From Botryosphaeria dothidea (Eukaryota > Ascomycota > Dothideomycetes > Botryosphaeriales > Botryosphaeriaceae): a DNA stretch of 64,000 nt. Shown in pieces: positions 54,106 to 64,000 of this stretch (positions are counted from its first letter, which is position 1; each line of letters begins with the position of its first letter). The position numbers and the translations under genes were made by a program. The DNA lies in contig WWBZ02000009.1 in the NCBI GenBank assembly GCA_011503125.2, positions 62,001 through 126,000 of the forward strand, in the 5' to 3' direction. Below the pieces are notes generated by a model. The model was not told the DNA's origin. It searched no databases and saw nothing but the letters and a program-made list of their open reading frames with translations.

Positions 54106-55254
54106 GAGGGCATGGGCTGGATTCTCTGACCCAAATACCTTCATCCTCACTGAGATCGCAAGTGACTTGAGTGGTGTTGGCTGTTGCCTTCGTTAAAGCA
54201 GTGCGGCGGCAGGCGCAGATCCTCTGTGGGCTGGGTGGCGAACGCCAACAGCCCCTGTGTCGGCAGCAGCTTCTTGTGAGAAGCAACACGCCGACGCGTT
54301 CATCAAGCCCTGGTCTTAGGAGTCTGCGCCTTTGCTAGAAGCGGCGACAGGCTGCGAAGGGACTGCAGTGTTGGGAGTCTGGGCAGGCAGCTCCCAAGGA
54401 ACCAGCAATAGGCCGAGCAGCCGCGCCTTGCCTCGCGCAACGCGCCCTGTCGTTGGCCAGCGCATCGCCAGCCAGCCAGCACAGGCCCAGACCACTATGA
54501 TCGCCAGCATCGGCTCGCGAAACACATCTTCTCTCCACAGCGGCGCTTCGCTGGCGACCGCAGAAGTCGTGCCTTGCTCGCTTTCCTCTCCCTCGCCAAG
54601 GGCCAGGCTATTTCGAGGCGCAAAACAGGGTTCCGTGGGCGCTCTCGGCACGGGCAAGCCCCGCAGCACTGCCGTGGATCCAGCGAACCACCTCGCGCGC
54701 GCTTGCCCCAGCACGAGCTGGCTGCGCTTCTAGCCCGCGACAAAGGTATCTTCCGCTATTTTGAGCCGCGCGCTATCGACTATGGCTTCCACCACGGCTG
54801 GCTGCAGCAGGAATTGTGGATATGAAGGCGAAACTGTCCCCGCTGCAGCGAGGGAAGTGTATTTCACCTCAGCTCTCCACCCCCAATCGCCCGGCACCTT
54901 CACTGGTACCCTGCCATCCAACATCCCTTCTCTCAATCTTTCTGCTGTCTCTACCGTGTCGGATTCATTGAGTATTTGCGCTTACTCCAAATCTCTCCGT
55001 CCTTACTCGCTATCTCTCCTTTATTTTGCCTCGGATCGGCCAGGATCAGAACCGGTTTTCTTGCCTATCGTATCCGGAAGTGTACAACCCGCTGCAACAC
55101 CTTGAGGCTATCCGGCTCCCAAAAGACGTCATAGACGACCTGTTGGCACCCAACCGCTCAGGCACCTATACAGACGCTTGCAGCCTGTGCAACTGTCCCC
55201 TTGCAATTAGCCTCCTAATCCCCTAATTTTTCATCAATTCCCACCGCCGACGCC
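54106..55254. other. Intergenic region upstream of the GH128 gene
   Basis: Contains overlapping open frames on both strands at 54316-54733 (132-133 codons). The minus-strand one has a short hydrophobic segment (MLAIIVVWACAGWLAM) but no recognised homology. The GH128 promoter lies in the right part, which is C/T rich. Confidence 0.35.
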
Positions 55255-56271
55255 ATGCACGACGCCGTTTTCTTCACAACGGCCGCTGCTCTGGCGGCTG
55301 CGCCGTTCGCAGCCGCCCAGGCCGGCACCACCTCATCCAAGCGCGGCCTGGTCTACGTCGTGACCGAGGACAACACGTCCGACGACGCGGTCTGGTCGAC
55401 GGCGGCCAGCGACTCGGAGCTCACGTGGTACTACAACTACGGAATCCAGCCCACGGCATCGCTGAAAGGGACGTCGCTCAACTTCGTGCCGATGCTGTGG
55501 GGCACGTCGGACGACGACGACTCGAAGGGCAGCACCGAGTTCCTCGACGCGGTGCGCGCGCTCGTCAAGGGCGGCACCAACATCACGCACGTGCTGGGCT
55601 TCAACGAGCCGGACGGCAGCACCTCTACCGGCGGCTCCAACATCCCCGCCGACCTCGCTGCCAGCACGTGGAAGCGCGAGATCGAACCGCTGCGCGACGA
55701 CGGCATCAAGGTCGGCGCGCCCGCTGTCACAGGCAGCCAAACAGGCTTCGAATGGCTGCAGAACTTCTTCACCGCGTGTGACGGTGGCTGTACGCCCGAC
55801 TTCCTTCCGCTCCATTGGTATGGTAATTTCGAAGGTTTTGCTTCGCACCTGGGTCAGATGGCGGCGACGTATCCGAATATGAGCGAAATGTGGATCACCG
55901 AGTTCGCGTATAGTGACGTGGACTTGGATCAGAGTCAGACATTTTTCAACCAGAGTATGGATTATTTGGACAAGATGGAGTAAGTGGAGTCTGATCCCTT
56001 CTCGTGAATGTCTGAACGAATGCTAACATCGTTGGTTTCTTGCAGGAACGTGACGCATTATTCTTGGTTTGGCAGTTTCCGCAGCTCGGTTAGCAACGTC
56101 GGTGAGAATTCAGCTATGCTGAATTCGAAGGGCAAGCTGACGGATCTCGGCGCATGGTACTTGGGCAAGAGCGCGACTGGTGTTGAGCCCGATAGCGCTG
56201 CTGGGAAGAGCGCTATCTTTGCTGGGTGGAGCGTGGTGGTCGGCCTGGCGAGCATCTACGCTTTGCTGTGA
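55255..56271 (+). CDS. GH128 (Asl1-like) endo-beta-1,3-glucanase, GPI-type
   Basis: Exons 55255-55979 and 56046-56271; 316 residues. An N-terminal signal peptide (about 1-22, Ala-rich, ending FAAAQA) precedes a TIM-barrel glycosyl hydrolase domain (about 30-255). GH128 catalytic residues are visible: the acid/base Glu118 in LGFNEPDGS and nucleophile Glu216 in MWITEFAY; HWYG is also typical. After a Ser/Gly/Ala linker the protein ends in a hydrophobic tail (AIFAGWSVVVGLASIYALL), which with small residues before it is a GPI-attachment signal. It is therefore predicted on the plasma membrane or cell wall, remodelling beta-1,3-glucan. The intron has donor GTAAGT and acceptor TGCAG; phase restores MENVTHYSWF. 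Confidence 0.92.
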
Positions 56272-58186
56272 GAAGACGAGAAGTATTTTCTGGTTTTTCG
56301 TTATTGATATATCCCATCATGTATATTGCGGCCTATCCGGCGATACGCGATAGAGTTTGCCAGGGCGTTTTATGGTTTGCATAGCGCGCACAGCGCACGG
56401 GCGGATTAAGAGCCGCCATTTCATCCAACTTCTACGCGTCCCCAGGTGTTTGATCTTGGCTGAATCATTACCCCATGTTACACCCACTCGTCTCCAAGCT
56501 TTAACCCCAGATGAGCTCTGCTGACCGCGAGTGTGGGGATCGGAGATTTCGCGCTGGAGAAAGGCCGGCGCGGCTACTGTGCCAGGGCAAGCGTCGGAGC
56601 AATTAAGTCTTGTCGATAGGTGAGATTTCGCCGACGGACTCGGATTCCTTGAGAATATCACTTCAGATCTGGCTGACGTGCGTGATAGACTACAAGTAGC
56701 TAAGAGCAGTTGTCAAGAGTAAGTTGTGCTCCTTCAAGCCTCATGCCTGCTATAGTCGACAACGGCGCAGTGGTGGGCTGCAAAAGCTCTTGGACTGCTA
56801 TCCGTGCCATCTGCAGCGAACGCTCGATGAGCTGAAGTTTGCTTCTCAGCTCTTACCAGAAGCAGTATACCGCCGGCATCTTTGAGCTCAACTGTGAAGG
56901 CCCAAGAAAGACGCTGATCTCATCAGCGCTCTTAACGCCTCGATGCTGAGTCGACAAGAGCCGACTCTTCGCCCGAAGGCCGCGTCGGACTCGGGATACC
57001 CGATCTTGGCCTCTTGGTATCCTGCACCCAAGAAGAAGCTGTCACGCACACCATCCCTGAATCGAACCTTCCAAAATCCTTCGACGCGAGTCATTGCGAA
57101 TCGTCCAGCGACTTGTGCCTTCATAGTCACCGTCTGCGTCATTGCGTCACAATCTTCCAATCAGATCCCAACCGTCTTGACAGAAAGACCAGGGCAATGA
57201 TGAGCGCCGAAGGAGAGGGAAAGAGAAAGAGAAAAAGCCGCAACAAGGCTGGCGTTCGCCACTGTCCTCTTGATTCCTCTTCCCCCCAGATCAAACACTC
57301 TCCGCTCGAGCGGACGCCAGATGTCAGAAAGCCTACAGACGCCACCTCCAGACGCCATTGAGCGCTGCACGAAGCGTTCCCAGCAAGCCCGATCAGCTTC
57401 GGGCCATCTCGCGCCGAGCGCTGGCGCGTCAAAGGCTGGGAGCGTTCAAGTCGAAACGCTTGAAAAGAGCGAGGTGCACGTGGATCCCTATGCCCCATGG
57501 GGTCGATAACCCCGCGTCGCAAACGACCCGCGCAGCATCCCTGCAGGCTGGGCACGACGCACTCTGCATGCACCTCCGCCGCGGACGAGCTTACTCGTTC
57601 GGTGGTTGGGCCACCCTTGGCGAAGTCGAGTGCAGAGACCCCTTGCTCACGTATGTATGGATTGTACATACACGGCGGGGCGCGGCCGGGGGATGGGATG
57701 GGTGGGAGCCCAAGGGAACATCGAGGCTAGGTCTCTGCATGGCAGCGAGTCCGAGGATGGGGAGGACAAGGAGGGATGAAGGCTGACAAGTGCCGAGCGG
57801 GATGCCTTGGTTGGTCGGCAAAAGCTTGGCGAGTCCGCCAAGCACGAGCAGAAGGTGGAACGCTGTCGTTTCGTCCGCGCCGCCGCCCCGTCCGCCTGGT
57901 TCTGGTCTGGTCGTGCGGCCCGGGGTTTGGGGTTGCTTTCGCCTGCATGCAACATTCATGTATTAAAAGGCCTCCCCCGGGAGAACCGCCCTCCGATGTC
58001 TCGGTTTCCCTCCGAAGACGACGACGTTTGCTTGCTCTTCCCCCTCTCTCGCCTTTCGAACGACGCGTATAGGACCGGCGGAGATCTCTTTCTACGTCCT
58101 TGTCTTTCTTCTCTGCTATCCGTGGATTGGCCTCTTTCCTAGCCAGGACGGTACCACTTTTTTCTGTGGGAAAGGAAGTCGACATC
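56272..58186. other. 1.9-kb intergenic region upstream of the sugar transporter
   Basis: GH128 3' UTR on the left. TATTAAAAGG at 57961-57970, 217 bases before the transporter ATG, is a plausible TATA element. Open frames of 140-190 codons here overlap one another and look spurious. Confidence 0.4.
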
Positions 58187-59907
58187 ATGGGCGCCTTTTT
58201 CCAGAAGCTTATGGCCAATCGGTCTGGCCTGAGGGCTGGCAACCAGAAGACCAGGGCTTCGGAGCTGACTGTACGGGAGTCGCTGGTTCCCTTGTTACTC
58301 GTCACCATCCTGTACTTCCTCTGGGTACGTATCTTCCAGTCCGTTTGTTCTTATTATTCGCGCCCTGTGATATCATTAAAAATTGAAGCGAGTCTCCTGC
58401 TAACCTTGATGTCCCAGGGATTCGCGTACGGTCTTCTCGACACGCTCAACAAGCACTTCCAGACAACTCTCGGAATCACACGTGCGAGGTCCGCCGGTCT
58501 ACAGGGCGCCTACTTTGGGTACGTCTCCTCCCCCCGTCCGATAAAATGATAGGTGGAATCTGACAGCTTCTTCCACAGTGCTTACCCCCTCGCCTCCCTC
58601 GGATTCGCCAACTGGACCCTCCGCCACTATGGCTACAAGGCCACATTCATGCTCGGTCTGATCCTCTACGGCATCGGTGCCCTCTGCATGTGGCCCGCTG
58701 GCCTCAACCGCTCCTTCGGCGGCTTCTGCGGTGCAACGGTCGTCATCGGCTCCGGACTGGGTTCTCTCGAGACCGCAGCCAACCCGTTTATGGCAGTTTG
58801 CGGACCGCCCAAGTACTCTGAGCTGCGTATCAACCTTGCCCAAGCTGTCCAGGCTGTCGGCACTGTTGTTGGCCCCGTGCTGGGCTCGTATGTCTTCTTC
58901 AAGGATACTGGAGACAGCGTCAACTCGCTCGAGAGCGTGCAATGGGTCTACCTCGCCATTGGCATTTTTGTCTTCCTTTTGGCCGGCGTCTTCTTCTTCG
59001 CCTACATCCCTGAGGTGACAGATGCCGACATGGCCGCCCAGGCCGAGGACACGCATACCGGCTCGAGCGACAAGCCGTTCAGGAAACAGTATAGGCTCTT
59101 CCACGCCGCCGCCGCACAGTGGTGCTACACCGGCGCTCAAGGTACGGCGAAACCCACCCAACTCGCCCTTCTCTATTCCAAGCCTCAAAAGTTCTGACTT
59201 CTTTTCAAATAGTTGCCATCGCTACCTACTTCATCAACTACGTCACCGAAACGCGCCCCGGCACCTCATCCGCCGCGGGCGCCAACTTCCTGGCCGGTGC
59301 GCAGGGCTGTTTCGCGGTGGGCCGCTTTTCCGGGTCCATCCTCATGCGCTTCGTCAAGCCGCGCTGGGTCTTCCTGGCCTACCTGACGGGTGTCGTCGCC
59401 TTCAACGCCGCTTCGATCGACACAGTCAGCAACAAGGGCCTCGCCATGCTCATGATCACCCTCTTCTTCGAGTCGGTCTGCTTCCCGACCATCGTCGCGC
59501 TGGGCATCAGGGGTCTTGGCAGGCATACGAAGAGGGGCGCGGGTCTGATCATTGCTGGTGTGAGCGGTGGTGCTGCTGGTAAGAAAACAGGAAACCTCCT
59601 TCTCCCTCGAAAGAAAATCGCTGACGGTGTCTGAATAGTACCTGCCATCATGGGCGCCGTCGCCGATGCTCGTAATAACACCGGTTTCGCCATGATCGTG
59701 CCCGTGTTGTTTTTCGTCCTGTCCTGGTCCTATGCTCTCTGCGTCAACTTCGTGCCCGCCTACCGCGACCCGGCCGACAAGATCGGCGCCAGCAAGATCG
59801 GCCTCGAGACCAAGAAAGATGACATTGAGGCTGGTGGTGCGGATGATATCAAGGCGGATGCGAAGGAGATTGAGGTCATTGGCGAGGGACTGAGTGGCAA
59901 GGCTTGA
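58187..59907 (+). CDS. Sugar transporter of the FHS (fucose/glucose/galactose:H+ symporter) MFS family
   Basis: Exons 58187-58324, 58418-58518, 58579-59141, 59213-59578 and 59639-59907; 478 residues, about 12 membrane helices. The FHS/FucP signature is seen: an opening helix LLLVTILYFLWGFAYGLLDTLNKHFQ, then GLQGAYFGAYPLASL, MWPAGLNRSFGGFCGATVVIGSGLGSLETAANPF, and a second half with FINYVTETRPG and CFAVGRFSGSILMRF. Related proteins import L-fucose, glucose or galactose with protons across the plasma membrane; the substrate here is unknown. All four introns lie between helices, with good donors and consistent phases. The cytoplasmic C-terminus is charged (KKDDIEAGGADDIKADAKE), with a Lys-rich context suited to ubiquitin-dependent turnover. 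Confidence 0.92.
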
Positions 59908-60383
59908 GTTTCGTTTTTTTGTGTTCAGCGGTGTTGGGTGGTGTGGATGTTGTGGATTTGTATACCCGAGATGATGGAATGAATAATCTTATGGTACGTT
60001 TTCAAAATTTGATTGTGACTCCAGTAAACATGAGCGGATGGCAGCGGATATTCAGCACCTTGTGATTGGTCAATCCGCTATCGTTCAGCCTACGCGGGGG
60101 TTGCATGCAAGGCTGAACAGGCAGACTTGTTGCCTGCAGCCTAGTGTCCAATACTCTGCAATCAAGTAAAGCAGTCTGACATATGCATGCACTGTGCTCA
60201 TGCACGCCATCAGAATTCAGGTTGCGCAGAAAGGCTGAGCTGCGCCACCGGTGCGGAGGTGGATTAGGGTAACGATTCACTTCTTAAGCCAGTTCCTCCA
60301 GCCTTTCGGACAATTTTCTGGTCCTTGCACCCTTCCACTTCATTTCACACACCTCTGTCAGTGTCTGAACTCGTTCTGGCATT
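59908..60383. other. Intergenic region
   Basis: It lies between the transporter stop and the next start codon. No feature was recognised; GCATGCAAGG...CTTGTTGCCTGCAGCC near 60100 is a weak inverted repeat. Confidence 0.35.
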
Positions 60384-63300
60384 ATGGATCCCATATCCAT
60401 ACTCGGCACCGCCATTGGCGTGGCAACACTGGCCGCAGAGGCCAGCAAATCACTGTTCAAGGCAGCTGACGCGATCTCAAAATCCCAAGAAGAAGCAAGA
60501 GACCTTACTGACCAGCTCTCCTCGTTGACATCGACCTTGGTTACTATCAAGAGCATCGTAGAAGAGAAGAAGGAGTTGTTCAAGGAGAACCTGTTTCGTC
60601 GAGTATACGAGATAACCGGAAAGATAGAGAAGATTACTGAGAAGGTGAAGCGGATGATGAACAAAGCAAAGAGAAACAAGATCAAGATAGCTCTTAAGCT
60701 GACCAGGGTGAAACCTTTGCTTTCAAGCATCAGGGCAATGGAATCATCGCTACAGACAATTCTGATCACAATGCTTGTGGCCAAAGAACAAGTCCGAGCA
60801 CCTGAGGAGTAAGTGAAGGAATTCATAGTGTATAATAACATGCTGACTTATTAGACGTTCCGATGCACACACGCACCAAAAGTATGCAAACCCATACCGC
60901 ATTCTTGCCGAGAGCAGAGTCGAAAACGACCGCCAAGTCATTCAGCGCTTGCGGTCCGAACTCGAAGGTGCCCAAAAGAAGTACCACAACATCCGTGCTT
61001 TGCATCATCATTTCCAAGGCCAACACGATACGGCGACATGGCTGTATCATCTTGTATTCACGCCGGATTTTCCTCAGGCGCCAGTGGTTCCAAGTGCTCA
61101 TTCAGATCTTGATGCACCAACTGTCAGAACCGTAGACACTAAAGAGGCCCTCCGGGAAGTACGGAGCTACCAGGAAGCGATGCTTGCAAGGGGATCAGGG
61201 AGCACTAGTAATGTTCCCATGGCCACTATACCCGAAAGGAGGGGCACCACGACAACCCAGCCAAGTACCAGCAGACGCAGTACCATGTCGAACAATTCTA
61301 TCACAGGGCCTGGTTCTGAGATAGCGTCGGTCGGCGATGAGGAGGACATGAGCGGGGATTGGGAGTCAGAGCAGAGTGATGCCGAATCGGACGATGATGC
61401 CGAAAATCAGCTCGTTTTGCGGAACTCAATTGGAGCCCATCAATGGAATCTTACAAGAATCACGGATCCGGCAGCTACGACTGTTGACAACCTCTTGCAC
61501 AAATTCACCACGTTGAGTGATAGTCAAATACAGGCGAGCTCTCTGCCGCTCCATGTCGCGTCCCGGCCTGACACAGCTATGGGAGAAAGTGAAGGAATAC
61601 CCGAGACCTCTCATGATCACACGGAAAACCGACCGGCATCTATTGATGTGGAGAGCCATGTTTCCTCCCACATCACAGACGCTGAGAGTGAGAAAGAACA
61701 AGAACCGGAAATCAGGGGTAGACATCGGCCATCCTCTAGTCCTACAAGGGAAAGGCATCAGACCGGACACAACAGGGCTTCTCATGGCCATCGAGGATAC
61801 CACCAGCGGCCAAGGCACCATACAGAACGACAAGAGACCCAGCATCCCCAGCATCTACCACATCAATCCCGAAATCATGCCCCTCACTCACGACGTTTCA
61901 GCCATTCCAATTCATATGCTCCCGAAAGCAATCCTTTTCACCCTTTCTACCAGAATCCGCTCAAAAATCCGCCAGTTGGATCTTCTTACGCTGCTCCACC
62001 GAACTGGGAACCGCATTCGCTTTTCCAGCCTTATGGGCCTGCAATCCATAGGTCATCCAGTCCCTTACGGGGACGGGGCAGGTCTTGGAGTCCTCAGAGA
62101 GCTACTGCTGTACCTCCTGCGCCCCCACCACCACTTCCTCTGACCGAACCCACAGCGGAAGAAAAGCTCAAAAAGTTGGAACAGAAAGCACAAGACGAAC
62201 GCCTAAAGAAGCTGGAAGGGTATGTCCAGGAAACCCGCGAGCAGCAACTCCAGGAGGAGGCGCGAGAAAGTGCAACGGCGGCCAAGGAAGAGGCTTGCGA
62301 GAGGAAGAAACGCGACGAGGAGATCCAGGCAAGCTTGGCCGAGCTCACTTCGCGGCAAAAAGAGGATGAGGCAAAGCGGATGCAAGAGCGGTTGTTGGCT
62401 GCCTTGGACGCCAGAAGGGAGGAAGCGGAGGTGAAAGCAGCATCGGAGCGTGAAAGATACCTCAAGCTGGAAACGCAGCATAAGGAGGACGTTGAACGTA
62501 GGGTCACTGAGGCTTTGGCTCGAACAAAGGAAGTGTTTCAAACGGAGATAACGGATTTGAAGGACATGGCGCAAGAGGCCGAGGCTTCCGCTCGAGCGGC
62601 AATGAGGTCGAAGAAGTTGGCTGAGGCCGAGTCCGCAAAGAGGGCAAGAGACGCAGTACGAAAGACGGCAGAGCAGGAGAAGGGGAAACTTATTGAAGAT
62701 CACAGGGAGGCATTAAGTTACTTCCAGGAGCGTTTACTGGAAGTTGAGCAGGCAAAGGCAGCAGCGGAGGCACTACTGTTTGAACAGCGAGCAACGCCCA
62801 CACGCCAATTGCGCCTGGAAGACGGTAATCGACGAATGGAGTTAATTGAGGTGCAGCATGGGACCAGCGAACCATTGGCTAACACAAACTTTCTGGCTTC
62901 ATCATTCTTCCAAGACCGCAAGGCGTCCGGATTCTTCAGCAAGCCAGGAAGATTTCCTGCTCGACCAAGGACACAACGGTCTGTGAAAGGTGTGCTTTCT
63001 TTATCTTCAGAGGAGAGCGAAGAGGAAAGACGCGTCTGCGAAACGTCCTTGCTCTCCGGTAAAACAGTAGTATTGTTACCACCGGTTGAGAACACCTCGG
63101 AGTCGGATCTGCTTGAGATCAGGACGGCAATAAGTGAAAGCGGGCTATCCCCCGCGAACAGTCTGATCGCTTCCAAAGGCCGGAGAGCGCGGAGAGGCAA
63201 GGGAATTACTGCAACGTTCCGGTGGAATTCCTCACTCCCGACCGAAAGCCAACTACTTCTGACTCTGAAAGAGAATGGTTGGAAACCAGTATACAGGAGA

Positions 63301-64000
63301 AAGACCGGTAAGCACCTCCCGGCTTTAACCAGGACGCTCCAGCGCTAATGCCTTCTCGAGAACTTGGTCAAACTTGGTTCATCGGTCATGACCCCGTTCA
63401 AATTGACTTCTTCACACCACGGTACAGGCCGCAAATTCATCCCGCGCGCACCAAAAGAAAAGATACATCGGAAAATGTCATCATAGGGAGCGAATGGATA
63501 GACGAAGACGTTGTCAAGTTGACTGGTTTGAAATACGAATATGCTCAGGGCTTTTTCATATTCAGATCAGACCTCTCTGTCGTAAGTGCCGCTGGAAAGG
63601 ACCGCAAATCGGTACCGACTAACGCTCTCCACAGAGGGATATTGACAATCTCGTTTTTCGGACAATGCTGCATCGCGAAGACGACCTCCACAAGGCATTC
63701 AACCTGAACGCAGGAACATCGTCGGATGAAGAAACTGAATCGTTGGCCGAGGATAGTGATACGTACGAATCAAAGGAAGATGGGAGCAACTCTTTCAGAG
63801 ACTCTGGATATCAGGATTGGGCAGAAGTATGGAGTACGGATGAGCGCGTACAGGTTTTTGATGCCGTCAGCTCCAGATTACGGGCAGAACACAACACCTC
63901 AAGGACCTCCAACTGTTCGGCACAGTCATCGAGGACGGATGGGTCCGTACCTTTTCAGCGTTCGCCGTCAACAAATGGCCTACTAGTGGTACCCCCGAGT
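60384..64000 (+). CDS. Large coiled-coil protein with STAND-type N-terminal domain (3' end outside window)
   Basis: Exons 60384-60808, 60855-63307, 63361-63581 and 63635 to beyond 64000; at least 1155 residues. Residues 1 to about 140 (MDPISILGTAIGVATLAAEA..., then amphipathic helices) resemble the helical N-terminal domain of fungal STAND/NLR-like proteins. Next comes a short helical region, then about 250 disordered residues rich in His/Arg/Ser/Pro. A long charged coiled coil follows (about 555-760; KLKKLEQKAQDERLKKLEG, TEALARTKEVFQTEI). The conserved C-terminal block contains TFRWNSSLPTESQLLLTLKENGW, TWFIGHDPVQIDFF, SEWIDEDVVKLTGLKYEYAQGFF and DIDNLVFRTMLHRED, which I associate, without certainty, with fungal DUF8035 proteins. 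No NACHT or NB-ARC ATPase motif was seen. All three introns keep phase and the frame is open to the window edge. Function is unknown. Confidence 0.8.

Noticed and set aside
54316..54733. Overlapping sense and antisense frames of 132-133 codons, one with a short hydrophobic stretch.
   Set aside because: Antisense overlap in GC-rich DNA with no homology; likely chance.
1..64000. CRISPR arrays, operons, bacterial-type features, biosynthetic gene clusters or intact transposase genes.
   Set aside because: None was seen. Repeats are short and irregular, genes are eukaryotic with introns, and the enzymes present (SSADH, SDR, AA7 oxidase, DLH, FHS transporter) are scattered among housekeeping genes with no backbone synthase.

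Overview
The window is nuclear DNA of a filamentous ascomycete (Pezizomycotina). Genes are short and carry introns of mostly 50-100 bases, with GT(A/G)AGT-like donors, CTRAC-type branch points and AG acceptors. Gene density is about one per 3 kb on both strands. Several products are typical of filamentous fungi: a FlbE-like developmental regulator, DUF6536 and DUF6601 proteins, a fungal STAND-type N-terminal domain, a GH128 glucanase and an AA7 oxidase. A Dothideomycete is my guess from general resemblance only; nothing in the window proves the class.

Layout. 0-15 kb: the 3' end of an IST1-like ESCRT gene, a FlbE-like gene, an intron-containing tRNA-Gly(GCC), a frameshifted DUF6601 gene, a divergent pair (succinate-semialdehyde dehydrogenase and a short-chain dehydrogenase), and fimbrin. 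15-32.5 kb: an intron-containing tRNA-Glu(CTC), the Fe-S scaffold ISU1, the deubiquitinase UBP14, a secreted AA7-type FAD oxidase, the nucleolar protein POL5, and the mitotic phosphatase CDC25/nimT. 34-47 kb: the GINS subunit SLD5, a 2H phosphoesterase, RPA large subunit RFA1, and the polyphosphate polymerase VTC4. 47.8-64 kb: a DUF6536 membrane-protein gene with two disabling lesions, a dienelactone hydrolase, a U2 snRNA gene with an inverted partial copy, a GPI-type GH128 glucanase, an FHS-family sugar transporter, and a large coiled-coil protein with a STAND-like N-terminus that runs off the right edge.

Most genes are unrelated housekeeping genes (cell cycle, replication, ubiquitin, actin, phosphate, Fe-S), each under its own promoter. 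The one plausible functional pairing is the divergent SSADH/SDR pair sharing a 553-base promoter region.

The less ordinary content is small and non-coding. (1) Four copies, possibly five, of a 74-104 bp terminal-inverted-repeat element with the TIR core GGGAGT(G/C)GAAGCATTC lie in intergenic DNA. (2) The U2 snRNA gene has a 111-bp inverted copy of its 5' half about 340 bp away. A third U2-like 5' end lies 16 kb to the left, with a TATA box at the same -45 spacing and a perfect Sm-type site downstream. (3) Two genes have localised lesions (premature TGA plus +1 frameshift; single-base frameshift) and are pseudogenes unless these are assembly errors. All exon structures were worked out by hand from splice signals, phase and family conservation, without transcript data.
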